Source: Solanum dulcamara
Lineage: Eukaryota > Streptophyta > Magnoliopsida > Solanales > Solanaceae
DNA length: 64,000 bases
Direction of reading: 5' to 3'
NCBI RefSeq assembly: GCF_947179165.1
Contig: NC_077237.1
Coordinates: 14,717,523-14,781,522 of the forward strand
The stretch's first letter is position 1. Each line of letters opens with the position of its first letter. The position numbers and the translations under genes were made by a program. A model generated the notes under the pieces. The model was not told the origin of the DNA. It worked only from the letters and a program-made list of their open reading frames with translations, and did no database searches. Shown here piece after piece: positions 49,801-60,276 of this stretch.

Positions 49801-50862
49801 TATTATTCTCCAATAGAAATGATTATATATATATAAATCTGAGGAACAAGCTCAATGTTGAGATACTTAATTATTAAGCACAAAATCTAATATACGAGTT
49901 GACTTGGTTCATTAAGCAAAATCACAATTGAAGTCATTACCTGCACCCAAGCTAAGCCTTTCCTTTACTATTTTCCGTGGACGAAGAGAGTACTTTTTAT
50001 CTGTCAAAAATGCTCTTAATTAGTTAAGCAGAATAATATAATCCCAACGATGCAGAACCTTTCGAACTTATTAAATTAATCACCTGCTCCCGAACTAAAT
50101 ATCTCCTTTCTTTTCCTTGATCGAAGCCAATAACTATTATCTGATGAAAAAAAGACCTTTAGTATGTATGTATACATTGAACTTTTGAAACCCCAAAAGA
50201 AAACAATAAATTTTCTTTCGATCGCATGACAACAGTGCTGCAACCAACCAATCAAGAATTCATCAATGACATAATTCATAAACAAACATTCAAACTTGGC
50301 CTCAGTACTCCAACTTTGAAAGTGCACATCTGGACACCTCAACTTGGCCTCAACTCAACTCTACTGGCAACTAAACACTCCAATTTATCCTCATTGTGTC
50401 TCGTGGACACTATATAGTTATGTGTCACGTAAATTCTGGAGATGTTTGTATAATCATTTTGTATTTTGTAAGTTGGAGTGTTCAACTAATACTTTGACGA
50501 CGAGTTGTGGTGTCTAGATGTGCATACTTAAAGTTGGAGTGCTTACTTACCAGTTGAAACTCAACCAAATTTAAGTGTCTGTTTATGTATTATGTCTTCA
50601 TAAATTAAAGCACTCATAAAATTTGATGCATGTGATTTGAAACAATTAAAGTTGAGCAGCAATAGTGTTTTATATACAATAACATGACAGAGGAGATTGT
50701 GTTTAATTCTGGATTAAAAACTAAATAACTCAATGAAGCCTCAAATTAAGTAATAGCAGACATAATAATAATGTGCTTACTGTGTTGAAAGTGGGATTCA
50801 GCCTCTAGCTTTACTGGAGTCTTGGTTACCCTTGCACCATTTCCCTCTGAACCCTTTCCCAT
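43838..50862 (-). CDS. DML: DEMETER-like 5-methylcytosine DNA glycosylase, 23 coding exons, 922 codons
   Basis: It removes 5-methylcytosine from nuclear DNA and starts active demethylation by base excision repair (family knowledge). Exons, 5' to 3': 50862-50781, 50140-50084, 50000-49941, 49784-49693, 49607-49536, 49464-49347, 49240-48884, 48145-48055, 47952-47535, 47459-47380, 47258-47174, 47099-47008, 46924-46856, 46734-46698, 46628-46546, 46315-45902, 45738-45702, 45616-45559, 45443-45313, 45232-45167, 44781-44667, 44390-44352, 43953-43838. They sum to 2769 nt with one open frame. Residues 1-160 are basic. The glycosylase core spans about 240-600: hairpin SIYGLGMKSVEC with catalytic Lys488, VDTNVGR with Asp506, and Fe-S cysteines 573, 580, 583 and 589. 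The segment RLRTEHQVYELPDSHPLL follows at about 730. A C-terminal RRM-like region contains GTYFQVNEVFADEES. An in-frame TAA upstream supports this first Met. It is shorter than DME or ROS1 and closest in size to DML3-type proteins. The region that normally holds the permuted CXXC motif (about 780-800) has lost most cysteines. Exon limits are my reading of splice sites, not transcript data. Confidence 0.93.
44857..45011. mobile_element. MITE in the intron between exons 20 and 21 of the glycosylase gene
   Basis: The arms GAGCCTGTTTGGTTGGATTT and GAGTTTGTTTGGATGGACTT (right end inverted) pair over roughly 60 bp, with AACTTATAAGTTGAAAAC in both. Related sequence continues to about 45110. This palindrome type is common in Solanaceae introns. 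Its target duplication is not clear. Confidence 0.7.
50267..50596. mobile_element. Foldback MITE in intron 1 of the glycosylase gene
   Basis: The left arm (GACATAATTCATAAACAAAC, then CTCCAACTTTGAAAGTGCAC and ATCTGGACACCTCAACTTG) is repeated inverted from the right end (GACATAATACATAAACAGAC, CTCCAACTTTAAGTATGCAC, ATCTAGACACCACAACTC). It lies wholly between exon 1 and exon 2 and has no coding content. Confidence 0.72.
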
Positions 50863-51283
50863 GTTGAAATTCCAGAATATCTTTCTCTGAGTTTTAACTT
50901 AATAGAAATAAAAAAGCTTTGTGCCATTAGAAGTGATGCATGCAATATATATAAACAAAAGAAATTCATTCATATGCAATGTTTGTATAGAGACTTTAGC
51001 CATAACAAACATGCATGATGATGGATGATCATTCAAGTGAAGCAGAAAAGGTATGAGAAAGAAATTACCAGAAACCTGCACAAGTAAACTGGAAATAGAG
51101 TTTACTGAGTCTTTGAAAACAGAGTTTGTGGACAGAGTGTGAGAAACAAAAAGGCTTGGTGAGGTACTGTGTAACAAATCCCAAGTCCATGTAATCATTG
51201 CATCATGCAATAAAAACTAAGTATTGAGCTCAATTTGTTGATTGGGTTCAACTTAGTGATTATTACACCATGATTTAAAAATA
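50863..51283 (-). promoter_or_regulatory. Upstream region of the glycosylase gene
   Basis: Proximal promoter and 5' UTR are expected here. A TATATATA stretch at 50946-50953 lies about 85 bp above the Met codon, and a possible 5' UTR splice acceptor (TTGTGCAG) lies near 51075. Both are weak signals. No repeat is seen until the MITE at 51284. Confidence 0.35.
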
Positions 51284-51629
51284 CTTCCTCCGTTTCAATT
51301 GATTTATCTGATTTGGAGTTGGTAGAAGTTCAAAAAAATAAAGAAAGATTTCTGAATTTTGTGGACTTGGATTAAAATATGTAAAATTTATCAAAATGTC
51401 ATTTACCCTTGTTTAACTGGCAAGGAATTTAAGAAAATAAAGAAAAACTTTTGAATCTTGTGGCTTTAAATTAAAGATACGTAAAATATATCAAAATGTT
51501 CTTTAATCTTGCGGTCTTAAATATATCAAGTGGCAAGTTGAAACTAAAGAGTTGCCAAAGAGAAAAAAAGAAATTCATTTTTAAACGGGCTAAAAAAAAT
51601 AAGATAAAAAAATTAAAATGGAAAGAACA
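51284..51629. mobile_element. Stowaway/Tc1-mariner-like MITE upstream of the glycosylase gene
   Basis: The left end CTTCCTCCGTTTCAATT and the inverted right end TTCTTTCCATTTTAATT match at most positions, and TA flanks both sides (51282-51283 and 51630-51631). The inner repeats AAAATATGTAAAATTTATCAA and AAGATACGTAAAATATATCA show an internal duplication. It starts 422 bp above the Met codon. Confidence 0.7.
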
Positions 51630-51631
51630 TA

Positions 51632-52332
51632 AATTTTGAACATATAAATGAATTATGACTTGATTTGTTGTGAATTTTGATTTATAGTTACAAAATTCTG
51701 TTTGTGTTTTTGATTTGTGCTTTTAATCTCAATTATCAAAAATGAATCTACATAATTGTAAATGTTGGAAAAATGAATTGTGTATATAAAGTAAGTGTAA
51801 AATATGTTTGTTAGAATTGATGTTATATTAAAAAATTACTGAGTCTAGAAATTAGAAAATTTCAATAGTTTATCATTTGTCCCACATGGGAGAAAGTACT
51901 AATAAGCAAGGTCTGAAGCTTTTTATATAAACAAGTGCCTGACTCAATTATTTAACGCTCGTACGTATACTTTCACTCAATTCTCTTCGGTCTCCACCTT
52001 AAAAGATTGGATCGTCTCCACCAAGCGATGGTGGAACGCAACAAAGAACAGCGTGAATGCCTTGATAATGTGAATATTATTTATATACCTAATGATCAGG
52101 GCAGGGGCTATGTGGGAGTGAGGCACCTCAAGAACCGTGAATGAACTTCCTTGACAATTGAAAGTAGCAGCTCAGCGGTCAAGGGGGTTCATTGGATGTT
52201 GGGTTTGGACCTTTTGGGGTTGAGTAGATAGAAATTAGTTAGCATATTTAATCTATTTGTGTGTATTTTTTATTTACTTAATAGTTAATTTTTTTAAACT
52301 TTTTTTCAAGTTTAAATATTGTGTTAAGAATA
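51632..52332. other. Spacer with an isolated TATA box and a 38-codon open frame
   Basis: TTTTTATATAAAC lies at 51918-51930. About 100 bp downstream an ATG at 52028 opens a 38-codon frame ending at 52144 (MVERNKEQRECLDNVNIIYI...). I do not recognise the peptide. The TCCCACATGGGAGAAAG block before the TATA box looks like LTR promoter sequence, so this may be another LTR remnant. Confidence 0.3.
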
Positions 52333-53629
52333 TATCACGATCCCAATCCGCCGTGATTGACATTCGCAATACTTATTTCAGTAGGAGAACAATTTCTACA
52401 GCCCAGCCTATCAACTTAAGAACTGAATATTAAAAATCTTGCAAAAGCAGAAATATAACCAGAAAATACTACTGAGTTCCTATAAACCCAGCCAATAATT
52501 TTAATAACTACAAAAATGCGAAAGTCAACACCAGGGTCCTCTCAAGGGACCTACAAACAATCAACGTTGTGTCGGAATGTGACACCCGATCTAAATATGT
52601 GGTGGAACATGACACCCAATTCAAATTATGTGTCGAAACGTAACATCCGATCCAAAGGTACCACAATCACAAATACATTCAGTATTTATAACATTTATAT
52701 CACCAAAAACAAGTTCATCATACAAACAAGCCAGCAAATGATCATTTCACACATCGATCATGTTTCCTTATTCATATACATGCATGCATATCTGAAGCAA
52801 TTTAATAAGTATATGAAACACATACGAAAAACTAGACTATCACCTATCTCAAATTCAAGTTTCAACAACCTTACAATGCAAGAGCCTTCCTTTTCTGGGA
52901 TCGTTCTTCTCATTCTTGGTCTAGAAAATAGTAAATACATATAAAGGATCAACAAATGGCCCAACTATCAGGAAATATAACATAATTTCACACCTTAGGC
53001 CAACCCTTGATTCTAACCTTACCCTAAGGCTAATTCCCACCATAGATTTTCAGTTCAAACCATCCTCTAATAATTACCACCAATACTTTCTAGTTTCTAG
53101 GAATCAAAGTATGAATCTAGGGAGTAAAAACCTTACCTTAAGCATGAAGATCCGTGGGAAATTGGTAGAATTCTCCCTAGGTCGCCTCTTGAAGTTTTAG
53201 AAACTGATTTTGCAGAAAAAGATCATTTCTGGACTTTTTTACGACTTAAGTCACGACTGTCCTGCTCTGACGGAATATGCGGAAATAGTGAGCTCAGAGT
53301 TTGTGCTCCAATCTCCCATTTCACAACACACCCCTTCCAAAGATGTATTAAAATTATACCCTTCACGTCAAATTCGATTTTGAGAGTTTTACTCGTCCGA
53401 ATGCGATTCTGCGAAGACGTTAATACTCTGTATCGTCTTGACTATCATCTTGCCCAATAAAATTGTATATTTGACCTTTCATCATTCACTATCGTCCTAG
53501 ACTTCACTTTACTCAGAATTCGTTCAAGTTTAGCTTAGGCTCAAATTTTCCGAAGTTATTACCTGAAGTTTTTTGGCTCAAAATTCTTTCCCATTGGCCT
53601 ATTCCTAATGATAGAGATAGGTAATTACA
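52333..53629 (-). repeat. 3' LTR of element D (1297 bp)
   Basis: Compared with the F LTR it lacks about 400 bp near 52500. It carries three or four tandem units of about 31 bp at 52567-52660 (GTGTCGGAATGTGACACCCG and variants). Confidence 0.82.
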
Positions 53630-54653
53630 ATAGATACAAATTTATCCATCACTCATCCCTGAGTGACTAACTAGGGAAAATAGGGCTAAAGTAAATAGAG
53701 TAGTACATGTTTCGTCGAACAGTTAAGGATACTTGTCTTGCATGTCTTTCTAAATCTCCTAAGTAGCTTCCTCTATCGAACGATGTTTCCATTGCACTTT
53801 AACCATGTTGATCTCCTTATTCCTCAATTCCCGAACGTCACGATCAAGAATTGCAACTGGATCTTCTTCATACTGAAGTTCCTTGTCTAATAACATCGAG
53901 TTTCATTTAATGATGTAGTCCCCATCTCTATGGTACTTTTTTAGCATAGGCACATGGAACACCAGGTGTACTCCAGACAAGCTAGGTGGTAAGACCAACT
54001 TGTACTCTACTTGCCCTACACAATCAAGAATTTTAAAAGGGCCAATATAACGAGGACTGAATTTGCCCTTCTTGCCAAATCTCTTCACCCTTTTAATGGG
54101 TGACACTTTTAGAAGTACTTGTTCACCAGTCTCAAATGTCATATCCCTTACTTTTCGATTAGCATACTCTTTCTAACGACTTTGAGCCGCTAGAAGCTTA
54201 GCTTGGATGTTTCTTACCTTATCTTGAGCATCCCTCACTAAATCAACCCCCAATGACTCCACTTCTTCAGCTTCAAACCACCCTATGGAAGACCTACATG
54301 CCCTCCCATACAAGGCTTCTAATGGTGCCATATCAATACTGGAGTGGTAGATATTATTGTAGGAGAACTCAGACAAAGTAAAAAACTTGTCTCAATGTCC
54401 TCCAAAGTCTATAACACACCCCCCTCAACATGTCTTCCAGCACCTGGATAGTCCTTTCCGACTGCCCGTCTTCCTGTGGGTGGAAAGCTATGCTGAAAGT
54501 GAGTTGAGTACCCTACTCTTCATGCAACTTACCCCAAAATTTGGAAGTGAACTGCATACCACGGTCTGAAATGAAAGAAAGGGGCACCCCGTGTAATTTT
54601 ACTATCTCCTTCACATAAATTCTGGCCAGTTGTTGTGCATAGTAATCCAGTCT

Positions 54654-54714
54654 AATCAGAATGAAGTGTTCTGACTTCGTTGACATAATCAGAATGAAGT
54701 GTTCTGACTTCGTT
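54654..54714 (-). repeat. 33-bp in-frame tandem duplication in the element D integrase
   Basis: AATCAGAATGAAGTGTTCTG with its continuation to TTCGTT occurs at 54654-54681 and again at 54687-54714. The encoded peptide repeats TKSEHFILI. Confidence 0.9.
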
Positions 54715-56381
54715 AACCTGTCAACCACCACTCAAATAGAGTAATGCTTTCCCAAAGTCTTAGAAAGTACCACCACGAAATCCATGGCTATTCTCTCCCA
54801 CTTCCATTCAGAAATGGGCATTTTTTGCAACAAACCTACAGGTCTTTGGTGTTCATACTTCACCTGTTGGCAGTTCTGATACTTGGCTACATATTCATCT
54901 ATGTCTTTCTTCATATCCGACCACCAATATAGTTGTTTCAAGTCTTGATACATCTTAGTCACTCCAGGGTGAATAGAGTATCGTGAACCATGAGATTCAA
55001 ACAGGATCTTTTGAATTAGTCCATCTACCTGAAGAACACAAATCCTTCCCCTAAAATGAAGCACCCCACATGCATCTAGTGTTGATTCTGGAGCCTTGCC
55101 CATCAACACATTCCCTTTAATTTCATTTAAGTATACATCCTCAAACTGCTTAGTCTTGATCTCTTCTATGAAAGTGGGCCTTAGATCAACTCCAACCATT
55201 ATCCCACCTTTCTCTGATATGCCTAGACTTATGAACCTGGATTCCAAGCCCTGAATTTATCTACCCAGGGGCCGCTTAAGGGCCCCCAAATAAGCTAAAC
55301 TACCCATGCTCACCGGCTTCCGGCTCAATGCATCTGCTACCACATTAGCCTTGCCTAGATGGTACTGGATAATGACATCATAGTCCTTAAGCAACTCCAT
55401 CCACCTTCGCTGTCTTAAATTCAAATCCTTCTGAGTGAACAAGTGCTGCAAGCTGCGGTGATCAGTAAAAACCTCACACTTGACACCGTACAAATCATGT
55501 CTCTAGATTTTTAGTAAAAACACTACCACTGCCAACTCCAAGTCATGAATCGGGTAGTTCCTCTGATGCACCTTTAATTGTCGAGAAGCATATGCTACAA
55601 TATTCTTATTCTGCATCAACACAACACCCAAATCGGAATGTGAAGTATCACAATAAATAATGAAATCTTTATCTTCGACCGGCAGGGTCAAAATTGGTGT
55701 TGTGGTCATGGGTAAGTTTTGAGATTTTGGAAGCTCTCTTCATACTCGTCAGTCCATTCAAATGGTAATTCCTTTTTAGTCAACCTGGTCAAGTGAGGAG
55801 CAATAGAAGCAAAGTTTTTCAGGAATCGGCGATAGTAACTGGAAAGCCCACAAAATTTTTAACCTCCATCACATAGCTGGGCCTAACCCAATTCTTAACT
55901 ACCTCAAACTTTTGTAGGTCCACCATTACCCCTTTCTTTGAAATAACGTGTCCCAAAAATGCTACTGCAGGCAGACAAAATTCACACTTAGATAATTCTG
56001 CATACATTTTTTGTCTTCCCAAAATACCTAACACAATTCGAAGATGATATGCATGTTCTTTTTCAATCTTTGAATACACCAATATATCATCTATAAATAC
56101 TATCATGAATGAATCCAAGAATGGTTTGAACATCCCATTCATCAAACTCATGAAAGTGGCAGGTCCATTAGTCAACCCAAAGTACATTACTCAAAATTCA
56201 TAGTGCCCATACCTGGTCCTAAAAACTGTTTTGGGCATATCCTCAGGCTTAATTTTCAACTGATGATACCCAAACCTGAGATCAATCTTTGAGAAGATTG
56301 AATCACCTTGTAATTGGTCAAATAGGACATCAATATGAGGCAACGGATATTTATTTCTGATGGTGACCTTATTCAGTTGTC

Positions 56382-56468
56382 GGTCTATCTTCTTTTGGGC
56401 GAGCTACAGAGAAACTTTTTCTTTCTTTCATTCCATCTGTCTTGCTTGATTGGTTAAAGAGAGTTGTC
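56382..56468. other. 87-bp insertion in the RT gene of element D, flanked by AGTTGTC
   Basis: AGTTGTC occurs at 56375-56381 and 56462-56468. Between them lies sequence absent from the homologous RT of elements A and C, where CAGTTGTCGG/CAGCTGCCTG continues directly into GTAGTCAATG/GTAATCAACA. The insert has CTTTTTCTTTCTTTCATTCC and no recognised identity. Confidence 0.75.
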
Positions 56469-58934
56469 AGTAGTCAATGCACATTCTCATACTACCATCC
56501 TTTTTCTTGATAAACAACACCGGAGTACCCCCAAGGGGAAGCACTAGAATGAATGAACCCCTTGCCAAAAAGCTCCTGAATTTGAGTCTTAGTCTCTCTC
56601 AACTCTGTCGGATCCATATGGTAAGGCAGAATGGAAATTGGACGAATACTTAGCTCTAAGTCAATGCAGAAATCTATATCTCAGTAAGGAGGCATACTAG
56701 GAAAGTCTGATGGGAAAACTTTCAGAAATTCACATACTACTGGAATAGACTCTATAGTAAGAGACTCTATATCCACATCTCGAATATGGGAAAAATAAGC
56801 CAAACAACCCTTCCTCATCATTTTTCTAGCCTGGAGAAAGGATATGACCTTAGATGGCTTAGGCGTATACACCCCTTTCCACTCTAACCTTTCCCTCCCC
56901 GAGATCTCTAGAGCCACAGTTTTTACATTGTAATAAAGTACAGCAAAGTAGTAGGACAACCAAGTCATGCCTAAGCTCATATCAAAATCTGTTATGTCTA
57001 AAATCACTAGGTCAACCCAAGTCTGGTATCCCATAAACAAAACAGAATAAGTACGATATACATGGGTGACTATGACTGACACTTCAACAGGGGTAGAAAC
57101 ATTAATAAGGGCATCAAATATATCACATAGTACATCAAATCCTAAGGCATATTTCACATATACATAAGAATAAGTGGAACCCAGATCAAAAAAAAGAGTA
57201 GTCATCTGGTCACAGACAAAAATAGTACCTATCATAACTGCGTTAACCACCTTTGCCTCAGTCTTAACCAAAAATGCATAAAACTGAGCGCGATCATCCT
57301 AACGGGCTACCTTCCTGCCTGGTTGGGTTGCTCCTCTACCTACACTACCATTACCCCAGTCATCACAACCTCTCAAATTTCCTCGTCGCCCAACATGTGG
57401 ACGTCCTCTACCATTGCTCCCTCCAGCTGTTTGGACCACTACTCTGTCTTGTTGAGGGGCTGAAACTATCTCGTGGGGGTGAAGGCTTTCCACAATTAAA
57501 ATAACAGCAATCAAAGGACATGCGGCTACTTGGGAATGATACTCCCTAACCCTCATGGGACGGATGCTGCTATGGAGTACCTGAAAAACTGCTAGTAGAA
57601 GCGGGCAGTGCTAACTAAATTGGCCTGGCTACAATTACCCGCCTGCCTTACCCTTTAAAATATAATCCTTAAAAGTTACTTGTACTCTTGGGCTTCTTAG
57701 ACAAAGCTTTGGCTTACCCATCTTTCCTCACACCTCCCACCTTCTTAACAAAGTCTTTGACTTTATTGAAACTCATGCCAGACGAAGTCATATGGATAGA
57801 AAGTACCTACAACTTGGGGTTCAACCCTTTCACGAACAACCTGATCTGATCTCCTCCTCTGTAGTGACTAGCTGAGTAGCGTACCTGGACAATGCATGGA
57901 ACTTGGCCTCACAAATATCCACTGATAACCCTCCCTGCTCAAGGGACATAAACTCATCCCTTTTTATATCCCTTAAAGTACGGAGCACATACCTTTCTAG
58001 GAACAGAGCATGGAACTGAACCCAAGTGAGTCGGGGTAACAAAGATGAACGACACTCTACATAAGCCCTCCACCACTTCTTGGCCTCACCCTGCAGCTGA
58101 AAAGTCACAAACTCCACTCCATGCTAATGCACTATACCCAGCTTGTGCAACCTCTCATAGCAATCAAGAATAAATTCATACGCATCTTCCTTTTCAGTAC
58201 CGTGGAAGACTAGAGGTTTGAGTTTGAGGAACTTAGTGAGCATGTCATGCTCAGCACCAATCATCACAAGACCCATTAGTGGCCTGAAAAATGCATCTGT
58301 GCCTACTACCTCATTTGTGGCTGAGCTGCAGCCGCAAATGGACGAGTAATAGAAGTGAGTGTTGCAAGCATAGTGGGGATGGCTCCAATGCCGGTCAGCC
58401 CACTCAGGAAGGCTATGATCTGCTGAGCTAATTTTGGATCCAGATAGGGAATACTAACAGCCCTAGTTTGGGCGTTCTCTTCCTGTTCAGCCTGCTCTTG
58501 TTCTTCTCCAGCTTCTTCATCTCCCTCTAACTTATTCTGGAGAGCAAGAGGGCCCTCATCTACTAGCACTTCCTCAATAAGGATCTCCACTATGGCAGGT
58601 GTTGCTCTTCCTCTTCCCCCTGCCTTGCCTCCCTCTCCTGCCTCTTCCTTTATAATGCTCTCAAATGGCTGGCTCTTTTTCTAGCTTCATTGGAGCTTTG
58701 GTTCTTACACCATTATAACGAGTATTGACCATCTGCGGACAAGTGACTAAAAGAGGTTAGATATCAATTTGAATCACTAGATACCAATTGAAATCAAGTT
58801 ATAGAACGAAGGAAAGAAAATAGTGAAACTTTTCCTAGTATCCTATAGCCTTTCGAAGAAACGTACATACGTCTCCGTACCGTTCCGCAAGACTGTACTA
58901 GACTCATTTTGGTATGATGAAATCAATGAACATA

Positions 58935-58947
58935 TGCTCTGATACCA
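58935..58947 (-). other. Primer binding site of element D
   Basis: The minus strand reads TGGTATCAGAGCA, next to the 5' LTR at 58952. Confidence 0.88.
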
Positions 58948-58951
58948 CCTT

Positions 58952-59778
58952 TTTTACGACCCCGACCCATCGTGACTGGCACTCACTCTAAATCTTCGAT
59001 GGGAGAACCATTCTAAACAACCCAATAATAATAATCGCAGGTATACACAACATAAAGATGCGGGATCAAGTTTAAATCAAAGATAAATGTGATTAGAGTA
59101 TGCGTGAGAGTCAACTGAGATTTGATTATAACTTCAAATATAACAAAGTTTGTTAATACTGCAAATAAAGATGAAAGAGATATGATATTACTCCTTTTAT
59201 TAGAGTTCATGATGATGTTGGTTCAAAAGTGAAATTGCTCAAACAAAAAAATTACAACAAACACATTCGTGTCACTTTTGATAAATACAACACAATTCTA
59301 ACTGATAATATGCAAACATTTTTGGGCTTTTTCATGACTTAAGTCGCGACTGTCCCGCTCTAGTGGGACCCATCCCTCTTTGGCGGCCTTGCTTTTAAGG
59401 GAATAATCCCGCTCTGGCAGAATATGCAGAAATAGTGAGCTTGTAGTTTGTGCTCCAATTCCCTATTTCACAACACACCCCTTTCAAAAATGTATTAAAA
59501 TTGGACCCTTCACGCCAAATTCGATTTCAAGAGTTTTACTAGCCCGAATGGGATTCTGTGATGATGTAAATGCTCCGTATTGTCTTCGCTATCAGCTTAT
59601 CCAATCAAATTATAGATTTGACCTTCCATTATTAACATGATCTCCTTAGACTTCACTTGACTCAGAATTTGTCTAAGTCTGGCCTAGGTTCAAATTTTTT
59701 GAAGTTACTACTCGAAGTTTTCTTGCACGAAATTCTTACCTATTAGCCTATTACTAAAGACGAGGACAGGTCATTACA
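58952..59778 (-). repeat. 5' LTR of element D (827 bp)
   Basis: It matches the D 3' LTR and the F LTR at both ends, including TTAAGTCGCGACTGTCCCGC (59340-59359). The middle part between about 59070 and 59310 is not found in the D 3' LTR. Confidence 0.82.
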
Positions 59779-59783
59779 AAATA

Positions 59784-60276
59784 TTTTATATATATTTGTT
59801 TTTATATAATTGGAATGAAAAATATTTCAATTCTCTCTTTTTCATGCTCGTATGCTAGTTTCAAGACCAAGCTAGATTTTTATTATTTCTACTGATTTTC
59901 AATATTAACACATTTTTCAACCAAATGAAAAAGAAACATACTATTCATATCTTGTTTTCTTAACTTTTACATCTTATATATCAAGTTATATAGTGCGTTC
60001 TTTTCAATTATATTTTTATCATTCTATATTAATATATTGATGTTGTTCAATATCTTTATTATTATTATTATTATTATTGAATATTAAAAATAATTCAATA
60101 CTTACATTTTTTTAAGAAACTTTTTATTATCTTTGTGGGGTATTATTTAAAAGAAAAAATAAAAAGTTTAAGATAAAAATAGTACATTACAAAGTAAAAG
60201 TAAAAAATATACAATATATTTTTTAAAAAGGCTCGATGGTGTAGAGAAATAATGAAAATAAATGTTAAAAGAACAA
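59784..60276. other. AT-rich spacer
   Basis: A (TTA)n run at about 60056-60076. No gene or clear element is seen before the MULE at 60277. Confidence 0.6.

Larger units (their letters stand above)
53903..58590 (-). pseudogene. gag-pol polyprotein remnant of element D
   Basis: Gag lies at 57830-58590 (WWRAYVECRSSLLPRLTWVQ, an acidic N-terminal part upstream) and protease at 56681-57271 with [14 protein letters not shown] lies at 55819-56680: FIDDILVYS is present at about 56090, and its N-terminal half is split by an 87-bp insertion. RNase H lies at 55257-55709 ([29 protein letters not shown]), the integrase zinc and core regions at 54513-55247, and the integrase C-terminus at 53903-54376 (KKGKFSPRYIGPFKI). 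An 11-codon duplication sits in the integrase core. Multiple stops and frameshifts make it inactive. Confidence 0.9.
52333..59778 (-). mobile_element. Ty3/gypsy element D with unequal LTRs
   Basis: Minus-strand element: left LTR 52333-53629, interior with gag-pol remnants, primer binding site 58935-58947, right LTR 58952-59778. GAATA (52328-52332) and AAATA (59779-59783) flank it, a plausible 5-bp target duplication with one mismatch. LTR starts and ends match between the copies (TATCACGA/TTTTACGA and GGTAATTACA/GGTCATTACA), but each has its own internal deletions. It is the same family as element F and the fragment at 16268-16716. Confidence 0.87.

Noticed and set aside
52516..52944. 142-codon plus-strand open frame
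   Set aside because: It lies entirely within the 3' LTR of element D, on the strand opposite to the element, and its counterpart in the F LTR is not open.
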